A DNA stretch of 64,000 nucleotides, taken from positions 496,001 through 560,000 of the forward strand of contig CAYJKN010000002.1 in assembly GCA_964371075.1 (NCBI GenBank), written 5' to 3'. The notes beneath the pieces were generated by a model. That model ran no database searches and had not been told where the DNA came from. It saw only the letters and a program-made list of their open reading frames with translations. Position 1 is the stretch's first letter. Every line of letters starts with the position of its first letter. The translations under genes and the position numbers were made by a program. This DNA comes from UTCHB3 sp964371075 (GTDB lineage: Bacteria; Bacteroidota; Ignavibacteria; Ignavibacteriales; Ignavibacteriaceae). This document shows, piece by piece, positions 41,626 to 50,663 of the stretch.

Positions 41626-43521
41626 TCACACTCCTTCAGAAATTGCATCAAGGCGGCAGGCTTCAATACATGCTCCGCACTTTATACACAATGCTTCATT
41701 AATATAATGAGGTTGTTTTTTCTCACCTGAGATTGCGCCTGTTGGGCACTTTTTAATACAGAGGCCACACCCCTTACACTTTTCTTCAATCACGACCGGG
41801 GTAAGCAGACTTTTACATTTTTTAGCAGGGCATCTCTGTTGCATAACATGCGTTTCAATCTCCTCACGGAAATATCCAAGAAGTGAGAGAACAGGATTTG
41901 GTGCGGTTTTCCCGAGTCCACACAGAGAAGCTTTTTTTATTGCCAATCCCAGATTATAAAGGATTTCGAGTGTGTGTTCGTCAGCATTTCCTTCAGTTAT
42001 ATCATCGAGGAGAGCCAACATTTGTTTTGTGCCTTCTCTGCAGGGGACACACTTGCCACAAGATTCATTTTGAGTGAATTGCATGAAAAATTTTGCCACC
42101 TGCACCATACAGGTGTTTTTGTTCATGACTACGAGTCCACCCGATCCGATCATTGCACCAATTGAGATTAATGAATCGAAACTGAGTGGGAGATCAAGAT
42201 GCTCCGCAGTAAGGCAGCCACCGGAAGGACCCCCAATCTGCACTGCTTTAAATCCATCAGGGTCGAGGTTTCCTTCGTCATCGGTGACACCACCACCAAT
42301 GTCAAAAATAATCTCGCGGAGAGTTGTTCCAAAAGGCACTTCGATTAGACCCGTGTTCACCACATGACCGGTGAGTGCAAAAGTTTTGGTTCCGGGTGAT
42401 TCTTTTGTGCCGATTGACCGGTATTCCAGGGCACCGTTTTTGATGATTCCCGGAACGGAGGCTAAAGTTTCAACATTATTGATAATTGTGGGTTTACCAA
42501 ATAGTCCTGATTGAGCAGGAAATGGGGGTTTCGGATTTGGCATCCCTCTTTTTCCTTCAATTGAGGACATCAAAGCAGTCTCTTCACCACATACAAACGC
42601 CCCCGCCCCTTCCATCACGTGGATGATAAATCTTTTGTCGGTTCCAAAAATATTGTCACCAAGGATACCAAGTTTTGTAGCGTCTTCCACTGCTTTTTTG
42701 ATTCTTTTAACGGCAAGAGGGTATTCAAGTCTTACATAAACATAACCCTCATCAGCTCCGATGCCTAATGCCGCGATGACCATCCCTTCAATAACAGAGT
42801 GGGGATTTCCTTCCATTACACTTCTGTCCATGAATGCACCGGGATCACCTTCATCGGCATTACAAATCACATATTTTTTATCGTTTGTTTCCTTTTGGGC
42901 AAGAAGCCATTTTCTTCCCGTTGGGAAGCCTCCACCACCTCTGCCTCTGAGACCTGAATTCAGAATTTCTCTGCAAATGTCGACGGAGGTCATTTCTGTT
43001 ACAGCTTTTTGTGCAGCTTCATATCCACCTCTTGCGATATATTCTTCGATATCTTCAGGATTGATGTTCCCACAATCTGCAAGAATTTTCCGGGTTTGTT
43101 TTTTATAAAAGTTGATTTCGTGTTGTGTTTTGCAGCTTTTGCCTGAGATATTGCCTTTATAGAGCAATCGTTCAACGGGTTTGCCGCTAAGAACTGTTTC
43201 GATGATAATCTCTGAAACATCCTCAGGCTTCACCTTCACATAAAAAATACCCTCAGGTTCAATGGTAACAAGTGGTCCCATTTGGCAAAAGCCCTGGCAA
43301 CCACTTCCGGTAAGAAGGTTGTAATTGTTTTCTTCTTTTTTAAGTTCGGTTTCAACCTGCACCCCCATCAAAGTGGAAATTCGCTTAAATTCATTACTGA
43401 TTTTGAGTGCACCACTTGCCATACAGCCCGTACCGGCACAAATGATGATTCGTCTGGTTACATTTTTGGCTCTGTTTTGGTAATCGGTTTTAATGGCATT
43501 GAGATCAAGCAAACTGTTCAT
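41626..43521 (-). CDS. hydB: NuoF-like flavoprotein subunit of the hydrogenase
   Basis: 631 residues from the ATG at 43521 inside the end of hydC. An N-terminal thioredoxin-like [2Fe-2S] domain (CAGTGCMASGA ... GSGCQGFCQMGP) is followed by the NuoF core: GRGGGGFPTGRKW and NADEGDPGAFMDR for NAD and FMN, and the [4Fe-4S] motif ESCGKCVPCREGT. Two further [4Fe-4S] motifs lie at the C-terminus (CKGCGLCIKKCP, CIKCGACIEAC). It is the NADH-reacting subunit and the place where bifurcating electrons are thought to split. Confidence 0.95.
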   Translation of the reverse strand: MNSLLDLNAIKTDYQNRAKNVTRRIIICAGTGCMASGALKISNEFKRISTLMGVQVETELKKEENNYNLLTGSGCQGFCQMGPLVTIEPEGIFYVKVKPEDVSEIIIETVLSGKPVERLLYKGNISGKSCKTQHEINFYKKQTRKILADCGNINPEDIEEYIARGGYEAAQKAVTEMTSVDICREILNSGLRGRGGGGFPTGRKWLLAQKETNDKKYVICNADEGDPGAFMDRSVMEGNPHSVIEGMVIAALGIGADEGYVYVRLEYPLAVKRIKKAVEDATKLGILGDNIFGTDKRFIIHVMEGAGAFVCGEETALMSSIEGKRGMPNPKPPFPAQSGLFGKPTIINNVETLASVPGIIKNGALEYRSIGTKESPGTKTFALTGHVVNTGLIEVPFGTTLREIIFDIGGGVTDDEGNLDPDGFKAVQIGGPSGGCLTAEHLDLPLSFDSLISIGAMIGSGGLVVMNKNTCMVQVAKFFMQFTQNESCGKCVPCREGTKQMLALLDDITEGNADEHTLEILYNLGLAIKKASLCGLGKTAPNPVLSLLGYFREEIETHVMQQRCPAKKCKSLLTPVVIEEKCKGCGLCIKKCPTGAISGEKKQPHYINEALCIKCGACIEACRLDAISEGV

Positions 43522-44023
43522 CACCAACTCTCTCTTTCTCCATTATTTCATCAATCATTTTTGTCGTTTTACCCGGGGTCATTAGTGGGTGAACTTCTTC
43601 ATTAACCACAACCACGGGGGCAATCCCACAAGCACCGAGGCATGATACTGTCTCTAATGTGAATAGCAGATCAGGTGTTGTTGTTTTCCCCTTGGGGAGG
43701 TTCAACCTGTTTCTTATTTCGGAAAGAAGGGGATTGGAGCCTTTTACATGACAGGCTGTTCCATCGCAGACTCTGACAACATATTTCCCTTTTGGTTCGA
43801 GAGCAAAATGTGAATAGAAAGTTGCAACTCCATAAATCCTTGCAGGGGAAATATCGAGTGTGGTGGCAATAAATGCCAACACATCCTCGGGCAAATATCT
43901 GTATTCTTCTTGAACTGCCTGTAGGATGGGGACCAATTTATCTGATTTATAATTGTATTTTTCAAGTATTTCGCACACTTTGGCAAATTTTCGTGCCGCT
44001 TGTCCTAAATCATGTTTGTGCAT
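43505..44023 (-). CDS. hydC: NuoE-like subunit of the hydrogenase
   Basis: 172 residues of the 24-kDa thioredoxin-like [2Fe-2S] family: LQAVQEEYRYLPEDVL, ARIYGVATFYSHF and cluster ligands CDGTACHVKG and CLGACGIAPV. It starts 9 bases after rex and overlaps hydB by 17 bases, so rex-hydC-hydB-hydA looks like one translationally coupled unit. Confidence 0.95.
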   Translation of the reverse strand: MHKHDLGQAARKFAKVCEILEKYNYKSDKLVPILQAVQEEYRYLPEDVLAFIATTLDISPARIYGVATFYSHFALEPKGKYVVRVCDGTACHVKGSNPLLSEIRNRLNLPKGKTTTPDLLFTLETVSCLGACGIAPVVVVNEEVHPLMTPGKTTKMIDEIMEKERVGDEQFA

Positions 44024-44032
44024 TTTATTTCC

Positions 44033-44683
44033 TTATTTCTGGTCTTGTATTGATTGTCCGAGTTTCCTTGTGAGAACCGAGAGACTGGCATGGAGCAGCA
44101 CATTCTCAACAATTATCTCCTTTGGAACCCGGAGTTGTACCGGTGCAAAATTCCATATGGCCTTTATCCCACCGTCAATCATCTTCGCAGCTACTTCATT
44201 TGCCGCTGCTGCAGGAACCGTTATGATTCCAATATGTACATGCATTCTATGTGTAAGATCGGGGAGTTTATCGATATGGAAAATTGGTATGTTGCGGATA
44301 GTTCCGCCTGCCTTTTCAGGATTGGAGTCGAAAGCTGCAATAATGTTGATACCGTAGTTGTTAAAACCGGGATACCCCAGGATCGCCGTGCCGAGACTGC
44401 CTGCACCTACTAAAAAAGCGTCAGTGACATTATCCCAATTTAAAAATGACTCAATTGCATGGATCAATTGTGGTACCAAAAAACCTGTTTTTGGTTTTCC
44501 TATGATCCCTGTGAACTCGATATCTTTCCTTACCTGGGTTGAATCAAGATGAAGTTCATTGGCAATCCGGGTGCTTGAGACTTCTTTTAATCCTTCTTCC
44601 TTCAATCTGGTAAGAATTTGAAGGTAGCGAGGGAGGCGTCTTAAAACCGGCTCGGGAACATGTTTGATCTCTTTTACTGCCAT
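44033..44683 (-). CDS. rex: Redox-sensing repressor Rex
   Basis: 216 residues from the ATG at 44683, which has CGGAG nine bases upstream and gives the family N-terminus; the frame is open further up without homology. The winged helix (LRRLPRYLQILTRL, SSTRIANELHLDSTQVRKDIEFTG) is followed by the NADH-binding Rossmann domain (DAFLVGAGSLGTAIL, GxGxxG) and WNFAPVQL near the end. Rex leaves DNA when NADH/NAD+ is high, so as the first gene of the hydrogenase operon it would let the cell make hydrogenase when NADH builds up. Confidence 0.95.
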   Translation of the reverse strand: MAVKEIKHVPEPVLRRLPRYLQILTRLKEEGLKEVSSTRIANELHLDSTQVRKDIEFTGIIGKPKTGFLVPQLIHAIESFLNWDNVTDAFLVGAGSLGTAILGYPGFNNYGINIIAAFDSNPEKAGGTIRNIPIFHIDKLPDLTHRMHVHIGIITVPAAAANEVAAKMIDGGIKAIWNFAPVQLRVPKEIIVENVLLHASLSVLTRKLGQSIQDQK

Positions 44684-44869
44684 AAAATTTGACTCCGTTT
44701 GGTTGATTTTCAATCGAGAAAAATATATCGAGAAATTTATACTGATTAAAATATGGAAAATTCCGATATTAGTCAAGTTAAATTTTTCAATTTTGCAAAT
44801 AACTTTCGGAAATTGAAGAAATTATGACAAAAAAGTGCCCCAATTGACTCGAAAGTAGTGGCATGAGAT

Positions 44870-44885
44870 TTGTTATATTTAACTG
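44870..44885. promoter_or_regulatory. Candidate Rex operator between rex-hydCBA and hydS
   Basis: TTGTTATATTTAACTG matches the Rex-type palindrome TTGTTA-N4-TAACAA at 10 of 12 defined positions. It lies 24 bases before the hydS start and 187 bases before rex, in the 225-base divergent gap. No better match is seen nearer to rex. Confidence 0.5.
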
Positions 44886-44908
44886 AGTGATGAAAAAGAG
44901 AAAAGACA

Positions 44909-46684
44909 ATGACAATAAATTCGATGACAGAGAACAATTATATATTTACAAACAAAGCCAAGTGTCAGGATTGTTACAGGTGTGTGAGGGTGTGTCCTGT
45001 GAAAGCAGTGGGAGTGAAGGACGGGCAGGCTTATGTGGATGAAAAAAGGTGCATTTTTTGTGGAAGATGTATAGTTGAGTGTCCTCAGCAAGCGAAATAT
45101 TACAGGAAAGACACCAATAAAGTGAAGGAGCTGATCGCTACCTATCAGGATGTGGTGGCAGCAGTAGCACCATCATTTTCGGGGCTTCTCGATAAAAAGA
45201 TGGTAAAACGGTTTCCTTCGGCAATGCGACTTCTTGGATTTAGTCTTGTGGTAGAGGTGGCAGAGGGGGCGAGGTATGTAACTGACGAAACCCTTAAAAT
45301 CGCAGGAAAGGGGAGAGGGAATGTCTCAACCTCTTGCCCTGCAGTGGTTGAATACGCCGAAAAATACCGTCCCGAATTGCTTGGGTCTTTAATCCCCGTT
45401 CCTTCACCCATGATTGCTCAAGCAAAACTTATCAAAAGGAGAAGGGGTCCCGATTCCAAAACAGTTTTTATTGGGCCGTGTGTCGCAAAAAAAAGGGAAG
45501 CTGATTTTCCGGAACATGAGGGATTAATTGATGCTGTTCTCACATTTGAAGAGTTGTTCAACTGGCTTAAAGAGAGTGAAATTGAACTTTCAAATCTTGA
45601 AGAGAGTGGATTTGACTGGGCTAAATACACAGGGGGTGAATCATTTTGTCTCTCCGGGGGACTTGAAGAAACCGCAGGTGTTTGTGGTAGTAGTGGCCCT
45701 ACAGGAGCACAAATTCTTTGTATGAGCAGTTATGAAAGGATGCTTGAAGCCTTTAACATTGTGGATGAAGGTGCCGGGAATTTCATTGTTGAACCTCTTA
45801 TCTGTTCAATGGGGTGTATAAACGGACCTGGCATTAACTCTGAAATTAATGTTTTGAGGAGGAGATTAAATGTTCAGGCATACTCTAAAGAGAAAAAAGA
45901 GACGGGAGAACCCATTGTCGAGGAACAGATTCAACTTGTAACAAGTTTCAGGGACAAATCAGGCAATTTTCTCAGAGAATTTGAAGAGGAACAAATCAGA
46001 GAAGTGATGCATCAAACGGGGAAATACACAAAAGAGGATGAATTAAATTGTGGTGCCTGTGGATATCTTTCCTGTCGTGACAAAGCAAAAGCAGTTCTTT
46101 CAGGAATGGCTGAAATCAAAATGTGCATCCCATATATGAGAAGGTTTGCTGAAAGAAAAGCGGATGAGATAATAGAAAAAACTCCCAATGGGATCATTGT
46201 CGTTGATCGCTCGCTCCAGATAATTAGTGTTAATGAATCATTTATGAGGATGTTTATGTGCACAGGGTCATCCGTCGGCAAACACCTCTCTACCATTATG
46301 GACCCCGATTTGTTTGAAAAAGTGGTAAGCGGTTCATCAGAGTTGATTGAAGAGAGGATGAATTTTGCAAAATACAGTCTTTCAACCGAGGCTAAGATAT
46401 TCAAGATGAGTGAAAACTCGATTGCAGGTATATTTGTGGACATAACAAAAATTGAAACAGACAAAAAGCAACTTGATAACTTAAGGGGTGAAACACTCAA
46501 AAAAGCGGAAGAACTGCTTGAACATCAAGTGAAAACTGCACAGTTTCTTGCCAAAATATTGGGAGAGGGAACAGCCAAAAGCGAAGCACTTCTTGATAAT
46601 TTGATGAAACTCACGGAAGATGATACTCGAAAAGGTAACTCAAACAAGAATAAATGGTTATGGGATATTTACACTTCGAAGTAG
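44909..46684 (+). CDS. hydS: HydS-type sensory [FeFe] hydrogenase with C-terminal PAS domain
   Basis: 591 residues. Two N-terminal [4Fe-4S] motifs (CQDCYRCVRVCP, CIFCGRCIVECP) lead to a divergent H-cluster domain: TSCPAVVEY (one Cys where catalytic enzymes have CC), GPCVAKKRE and LICSMGCINGPG. A further FeS motif follows (CGACGYLSCRDKAKAV, about 375), then a PAS domain (IEKTPNGIIVVDRSLQIISVNESFM, about 412) and a helical tail. This is the order of group C sensory hydrogenases, thought to sense H2. There is no kinase domain, so the signal probably goes to the phosphatase encoded next, whose gene overlaps it by 31 bases. Confidence 0.92.
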   Translation: MTINSMTENNYIFTNKAKCQDCYRCVRVCPVKAVGVKDGQAYVDEKRCIFCGRCIVECPQQAKYYRKDTNKVKELIATYQDVVAAVAPSFSGLLDKKMVKRFPSAMRLLGFSLVVEVAEGARYVTDETLKIAGKGRGNVSTSCPAVVEYAEKYRPELLGSLIPVPSPMIAQAKLIKRRRGPDSKTVFIGPCVAKKREADFPEHEGLIDAVLTFEELFNWLKESEIELSNLEESGFDWAKYTGGESFCLSGGLEETAGVCGSSGPTGAQILCMSSYERMLEAFNIVDEGAGNFIVEPLICSMGCINGPGINSEINVLRRRLNVQAYSKEKKETGEPIVEEQIQLVTSFRDKSGNFLREFEEEQIREVMHQTGKYTKEDELNCGACGYLSCRDKAKAVLSGMAEIKMCIPYMRRFAERKADEIIEKTPNGIIVVDRSLQIISVNESFMRMFMCTGSSVGKHLSTIMDPDLFEKVVSGSSELIEERMNFAKYSLSTEAKIFKMSENSIAGIFVDITKIETDKKQLDNLRGETLKKAEELLEHQVKTAQFLAKILGEGTAKSEALLDNLMKLTEDDTRKGNSNKNKWLWDIYTSK

Positions 46685-47808
46685 AGACTGCACAGCGGTC
46701 AAAATATGAAAGAAGCCCCAGTGGTGATGTTGTTGAAGTCATCCGAACCAAAGAACACACAACAATAATCCTCTGTGACGGGTTGGGCTCCGGGGTGAAA
46801 GCAAATATCTTTGCTGCAATGGCAGCAGCAAGATTAAAAGAACTTTTAAGTTCGGATTTTTCACTTCGCAAAGCATTCACCAACACTGTTGTAACGATGG
46901 AGGAAGCAAAACAGGCTGATATGCCTTACTCTGCGATGACTGTTGTGAGAATCCTCAATGATGGGCTTACCACAATTCTGAGTTATGAAACTCCAACACC
47001 ATTGTTCCTTGCGGGTAAAACAGCATATCCACTAAAAGGAAGGGTTTATAACAATGGCACTGCCTTTATTACCGAACTAAATTGTGTGGTAAATCTTGGT
47101 GAGGGAATTTTAATCACATCCGATGGTGTAACTCAAGCCGGAATTGGTAAAAGATTCACTTTGGGGTGGGAAACTGAAGGATTAAACAGTTTTGTTAATA
47201 CCCTTTTGCAGAAGGGAGAACTTCCAAAACATCTGCCTAAATTGGTGGAGGAACAGGCAGTGCAACATTGGGGCCCCAAACAGGGTGACGATGTTACAAT
47301 TGTGGTTTGCAGCGCAAGAAAAGGGAGAGTTGTGAATCTTTTCACAGGTCCTCCAACAAATCCCGCGGATGATGATTCGGCGTTTGAGTCATTTTTTGCC
47401 AATCCGGGAGTCAAACTTATTTGTGGTGCATCCACTGCAAAAATTGCCGCAAGATATCTGAACAAACCACTAAAAGTGAACGATGATGATTGTGATTCGA
47501 TCACCCCACCTGATTATGATATTGAGGGGGTTGATCTTGTAACAGAGGGGGCAGTTACACTTAATCAGGTATTTAATATTTGGGATGAAGATTCACAGAA
47601 GCTTGATCCCGATAGTCCTGTAACCATATTGTACTCACTTTTAACTGCGGCGAACAGAGTAAATTTTTATTTGGGCAGAGCTAAAAACCCTGCATCTGAA
47701 GATATTTCATTTACTCAGATGGGGATTTTAAGAAGAGAAAAAATCATTCCTTTAATCATCGAAAAACTAAAACAAGAGGGAAAGCTTGTGGTGGTGAAAG
47801 AGTTTTGA
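46654..47808 (+). CDS. SpoIIE/PP2C-type phosphatase paired with HydS
   Basis: 384 residues; starts at ATG 46654 within hydS (a second ATG at 46660). Residues about 10-225 form a PP2C-like SpoIIE domain: ILCDGLGSGVKANIFAAMAA (metal Asp), MPYSAMTVVRIL, EGILITSDGVTQAG and GDDVTIVV. A C-terminal extension of about 150 residues (VKLICGASTAKIAARYLNKPL, VDLVTEGAVTLNQV) is not part of the phosphatase. Phosphatases of this layout accompany HydS-like genes in other anaerobes and are the presumed output of the H2 sensor; the target protein is unknown. Confidence 0.88.
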   Translation: MVMGYLHFEVETAQRSKYERSPSGDVVEVIRTKEHTTIILCDGLGSGVKANIFAAMAAARLKELLSSDFSLRKAFTNTVVTMEEAKQADMPYSAMTVVRILNDGLTTILSYETPTPLFLAGKTAYPLKGRVYNNGTAFITELNCVVNLGEGILITSDGVTQAGIGKRFTLGWETEGLNSFVNTLLQKGELPKHLPKLVEEQAVQHWGPKQGDDVTIVVCSARKGRVVNLFTGPPTNPADDDSAFESFFANPGVKLICGASTAKIAARYLNKPLKVNDDDCDSITPPDYDIEGVDLVTEGAVTLNQVFNIWDEDSQKLDPDSPVTILYSLLTAANRVNFYLGRAKNPASEDISFTQMGILRREKIIPLIIEKLKQEGKLVVVKEF

Positions 47809-47810
47809 TT

Positions 47811-47851
47811 AATGCAATAATGCAGTAATGCAATAATGCAGTAATCCAATA
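47811..47851. repeat. Short tandem repeat of ATGCA(A/G)TA units
   Basis: AATGCAATAATGCAGTAATG twice in tandem, then a degenerate half unit, just after the phosphatase gene; period about 18 bases. Non-coding. Confidence 0.7.
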
Positions 47852-47895
47852 ATTTTTAATATAACACACATTTTTAAGGGACTGCATGTCAAAGG

Positions 47896-47966
47896 CATCC
47901 CTCTGTGTTCTCCGTGTGCTCTGTGGTTTAACCCTCTGCCTTGCGCCCTTTGTGGTTTACAACCTA
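47896..47966. repeat. Dispersed intergenic repeat (CTCTGTGGTTTAA type)
   Basis: CATCCCTCTGTGTTCTCC, GTGTGCTCTGTGGTTTAA, CTCTGCCTTGCGCCCTTTG form a simple-sequence-like mosaic related to the piece at 12203-12235. The short reading frame over it (47886-48074) is not credible. No other feature lies in the gap 47809-48063. Confidence 0.55.
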
Positions 47967-48063
47967 ACATTAAAAAAATCCGATGATGTAGAAGTTAAAC
48001 GAAAAGAGCCAATATTTTGTTTTAATTGTAGTTGGAAAATTATTTACTTGAAACAGAATAACG

Positions 48064-49359
48064 ATGAATACTAATAAAAATAAAACTTTGATTGTTGTGG
48101 GAGCGGGATTTGCCGGACTGCAACTTGTCAAATCGCTTAAAAATACACCAATCAGAATTGTCCTGATTGACAAATCAAATCACCATGTTTTTCAACCCCT
48201 CTTATATCAGGTTGCAGTAAGTGCTCTTTCGCCTGCCGATATTTCAGCTCCCATTCGTACTATCCTTAAAAATCAAAAGAATGTTGAAGTAATTTTGGGT
48301 GCCGTCACGGACATCGATAAATCCAATAAAACGGTTACTGTGGATGGACAGGAAGTAAAGTTTGATTTTCTTGTACTTGCTCCCGGGGCACGACACTCAT
48401 ATTTTGGGAAAGACAAGTGGGAAGAAAACGCCCCCGGATTAAAAACGATAAAAGATGCATTAAATATCAGGGAAAATATGCTGCTTTCTTTTGAAGAGGC
48501 TGAGAATACGGCGTTTCTTTCGGGGAAAAATCTTCCTGTCCAGTTTGTTGTGATTGGAGGAGGTCCAACTGGAGTGGAGATTGCCGGTTCGTTAGCCGAG
48601 ATAGCCACTAAAACCCTAAGGAAAGACTTCAGGAATATCGACACCAGACAAACAAAAATCATTCTGGTTGAGGGTTCCGGAAAACTTCTTGGAGCTTATG
48701 ACTCACCTTTAAATGAGATAGCAGCTGAAAATCTGCGAAACATGGGTGTTGAGGTGCGATTAAATACTATGGTAACAAATATTGATGAAACAGGTGTAAC
48801 TCTTGGTGAAGAGAAGATCGAAACCAGAAATATTATTTGGGCTGCCGGAAACAATGCGTCTCCTTTGATAAAAAGTCTTGGCACTGAAACTGACAGAATG
48901 GGTCGCGCGATGGTTCGGGAAAATTGCAGCATTAAGGAGAGTGATGATATCTTTGTGGTGGGTGATGCTGCAAACTTTATTGAAAACGGCAAATCACTTC
49001 CCGGTATTGCACCTGTGGCAATGCAGCAGGGAAGATATATAGGCAAACTGATAAAAAACAGACTTGAAAACAGGGATATCCCCCGCTTTAATTATTCCGA
49101 TAAAGGCAGTATGGCAACAATCGGAAGAGCAAAAGCCATTTTTCAGGCGGGAAATATTAAACTTTCAGGCTTTATTGCATGGATTATGTGGGCTTTTATC
49201 CATATCATGTATCTGATCGGCTTCCGAAACCGTTACCGCGTAATGGCTGAGTGGGTATGGTACTACATCTCCTTTAAACCGGGCGCAAGACTGATAACGG
49301 GAGAACCGGGGAAGCGATCGGCAACTGCCAAAATTGTGGATACAAAAAAGCAAAAGTAG
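48064..49359 (+). CDS. ndh: Type II NADH dehydrogenase
   Basis: 431 residues with two dinucleotide-binding motifs: TLIVVGAGFAGLQLVKSL for FAD at the N-terminus and VVIGGGPTGVEIAGSL for NADH (about 163). NHHVFQPLLYQVA, FVVGDAANF and APVAMQQGRYIG are characteristic of NDH-2. A hydrophobic amphipathic stretch near residue 365-385 (GFIAWIMWAFIHIMYLIGF) would bind it to the inner membrane. It passes electrons from NADH to quinone without proton pumping. Monocistronic. Confidence 0.94.
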   Translation: MNTNKNKTLIVVGAGFAGLQLVKSLKNTPIRIVLIDKSNHHVFQPLLYQVAVSALSPADISAPIRTILKNQKNVEVILGAVTDIDKSNKTVTVDGQEVKFDFLVLAPGARHSYFGKDKWEENAPGLKTIKDALNIRENMLLSFEEAENTAFLSGKNLPVQFVVIGGGPTGVEIAGSLAEIATKTLRKDFRNIDTRQTKIILVEGSGKLLGAYDSPLNEIAAENLRNMGVEVRLNTMVTNIDETGVTLGEEKIETRNIIWAAGNNASPLIKSLGTETDRMGRAMVRENCSIKESDDIFVVGDAANFIENGKSLPGIAPVAMQQGRYIGKLIKNRLENRDIPRFNYSDKGSMATIGRAKAIFQAGNIKLSGFIAWIMWAFIHIMYLIGFRNRYRVMAEWVWYYISFKPGARLITGEPGKRSATAKIVDTKKQK

Positions 49360-49458
49360 CAGGGATTGTTGTCGTTTTAAGCCAATTTTAAGATATCATT
49401 TAGGATGCTTAAAGAAAACAGAACTTAAATTAGTATCAAAAAAAAAGGAAAATTTTTG

Positions 49459-49950
49459 ATGTTCGATTTAGGTCATATTCACCCAATGATAGTTCATTTC
49501 CCAATCGCCCTGTTGATTGTCGGTTTTCTATTCGATGTAGTTGGACTGATTACGAAAAAAGAATTTTTTGAAAAGGCAGGGTTTTATCTTATGGTGCTCG
49601 GAAGTATAGGAGTACTTGCAGCCTACTTGTCCGGAGAAAACGCCGGTTCAGGAATTGAAGAAGCAGGAGCCCTGAAAACAGCATTGGAAAACCATGAAGA
49701 TGCAGCTTTTCTTGCCTCAATTTTTGTTTCAATCTCATTTGTTTTCCGGGTAGTGATTGTTTTTATGAAGAAATACACCGGGAAAATAAAGTATGCGGCA
49801 ACTGTTCTTTTTCTTCTTGCTGTTTTAGCAATTGCCAGAACCGGTTATTATGGAGGAGAGTTGGTCTATAAACATGCAGCCGGCGTTGAACTGAACCTCG
49901 GTTTTGGATCTGATGCCGAAACACCACCTACTGATGTTGATAAAGATTAG
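49459..49950 (+). CDS. DUF2231 membrane protein
   Basis: 163 residues from the ATG at 49459 (an in-frame TTG lies just before). The opening HIHPMIVHFPIALLIVGFLFDVVG is the DUF2231 signature; four helices follow at about 10-30, 40-60, 85-105 and 110-130. Conserved histidines at helix starts could bind haem, but that is inference. The C-terminus is acidic and soluble. It lies upstream of a two-component pair. Confidence 0.82.
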   Translation: MFDLGHIHPMIVHFPIALLIVGFLFDVVGLITKKEFFEKAGFYLMVLGSIGVLAAYLSGENAGSGIEEAGALKTALENHEDAAFLASIFVSISFVFRVVIVFMKKYTGKIKYAATVLFLLAVLAIARTGYYGGELVYKHAAGVELNLGFGSDAETPPTDVDKD

Positions 49951-49994
49951 ATTTGTAACTTGTTTAATAAAATTTTGAGAAATGAATTGTTTAA

Positions 49995-50663
49995 ATGAGA
50001 GTTCTTGTAGTAGAAGATGAAACCGGAATAGCAAACTTTATTGGAGATGGCCTTTCTGAAGAGGGGTTTGCTGTTGACTTCGCAGACGATGGTCGGAAAG
50101 GTTATGAAATGGCTGTTTCTAACGAGTATGACATTATATTACTCGACTGGATGTTACCCGGGATCAGTGGTATTGAAGTTCTGCACCGCCTGCGGAAAGA
50201 AAAAATGGATGTTCCGGTCATTTTTCTTACGGCAAAAGATACTACTCAGGATACCGTTTTTGGTTTGGATTCAGGGGCGAATGATTACATAAAAAAACCA
50301 TTCGCCTTTGCTGAACTTTTGGCGAGAATAAGAGCACAAATTAGGAATAGAGGGGAAGAGAATAACATCCTTCAATTGGGACCAATCGAAATGAATTTGG
50401 AGAATCATTCGGTAAAAAAAGACGGAAAAACGGTTCAACTAACCCAAAAAGAATTTTCATTGTTGGAATTTCTCATAAGAAATAAAGGGAAAGTTTGTAC
50501 GCGAACCCGCATCATAGAACATGTGTGGGATATCCATTTTGGGTATGACACTTCAGTGATAGATGTTTATATGAATTTCCTTCGAAAAAAACTTGACCTC
50601 ACCAAAGGAACGGCTTCAATCACCACCATCCGCGGCGTTGGATATATGGCGACTGACGAGTGA
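49995..50663 (+). CDS. OmpR/PhoB-family response regulator
   Basis: 222 residues. The receiver domain has the acidic pair in VVEDE (about 7-8), the phosphorylated Asp in IILLDWMLPG (about 51), Thr in FLTAKD and Lys in IKKPF. The C-terminal winged helix (VQLTQKEFSLLEFLIRNKGKVCTRTRIIEHVW, TIRGVGYM) is of the OmpR type. It overlaps the sensor kinase gene by 4 bases (GTGA), showing a coupled pair. Confidence 0.95.
   Translation: MRVLVVEDETGIANFIGDGLSEEGFAVDFADDGRKGYEMAVSNEYDIILLDWMLPGISGIEVLHRLRKEKMDVPVIFLTAKDTTQDTVFGLDSGANDYIKKPFAFAELLARIRAQIRNRGEENNILQLGPIEMNLENHSVKKDGKTVQLTQKEFSLLEFLIRNKGKVCTRTRIIEHVWDIHFGYDTSVIDVYMNFLRKKLDLTKGTASITTIRGVGYMATDE

Noticed and set aside
47886..48074. Short frame MSKASLCVLRVLCG
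   Set aside because: It reads through a dispersed non-coding repeat and overlaps the ndh start; the hydrophobic look arises from CTCTGTG-type repetition.
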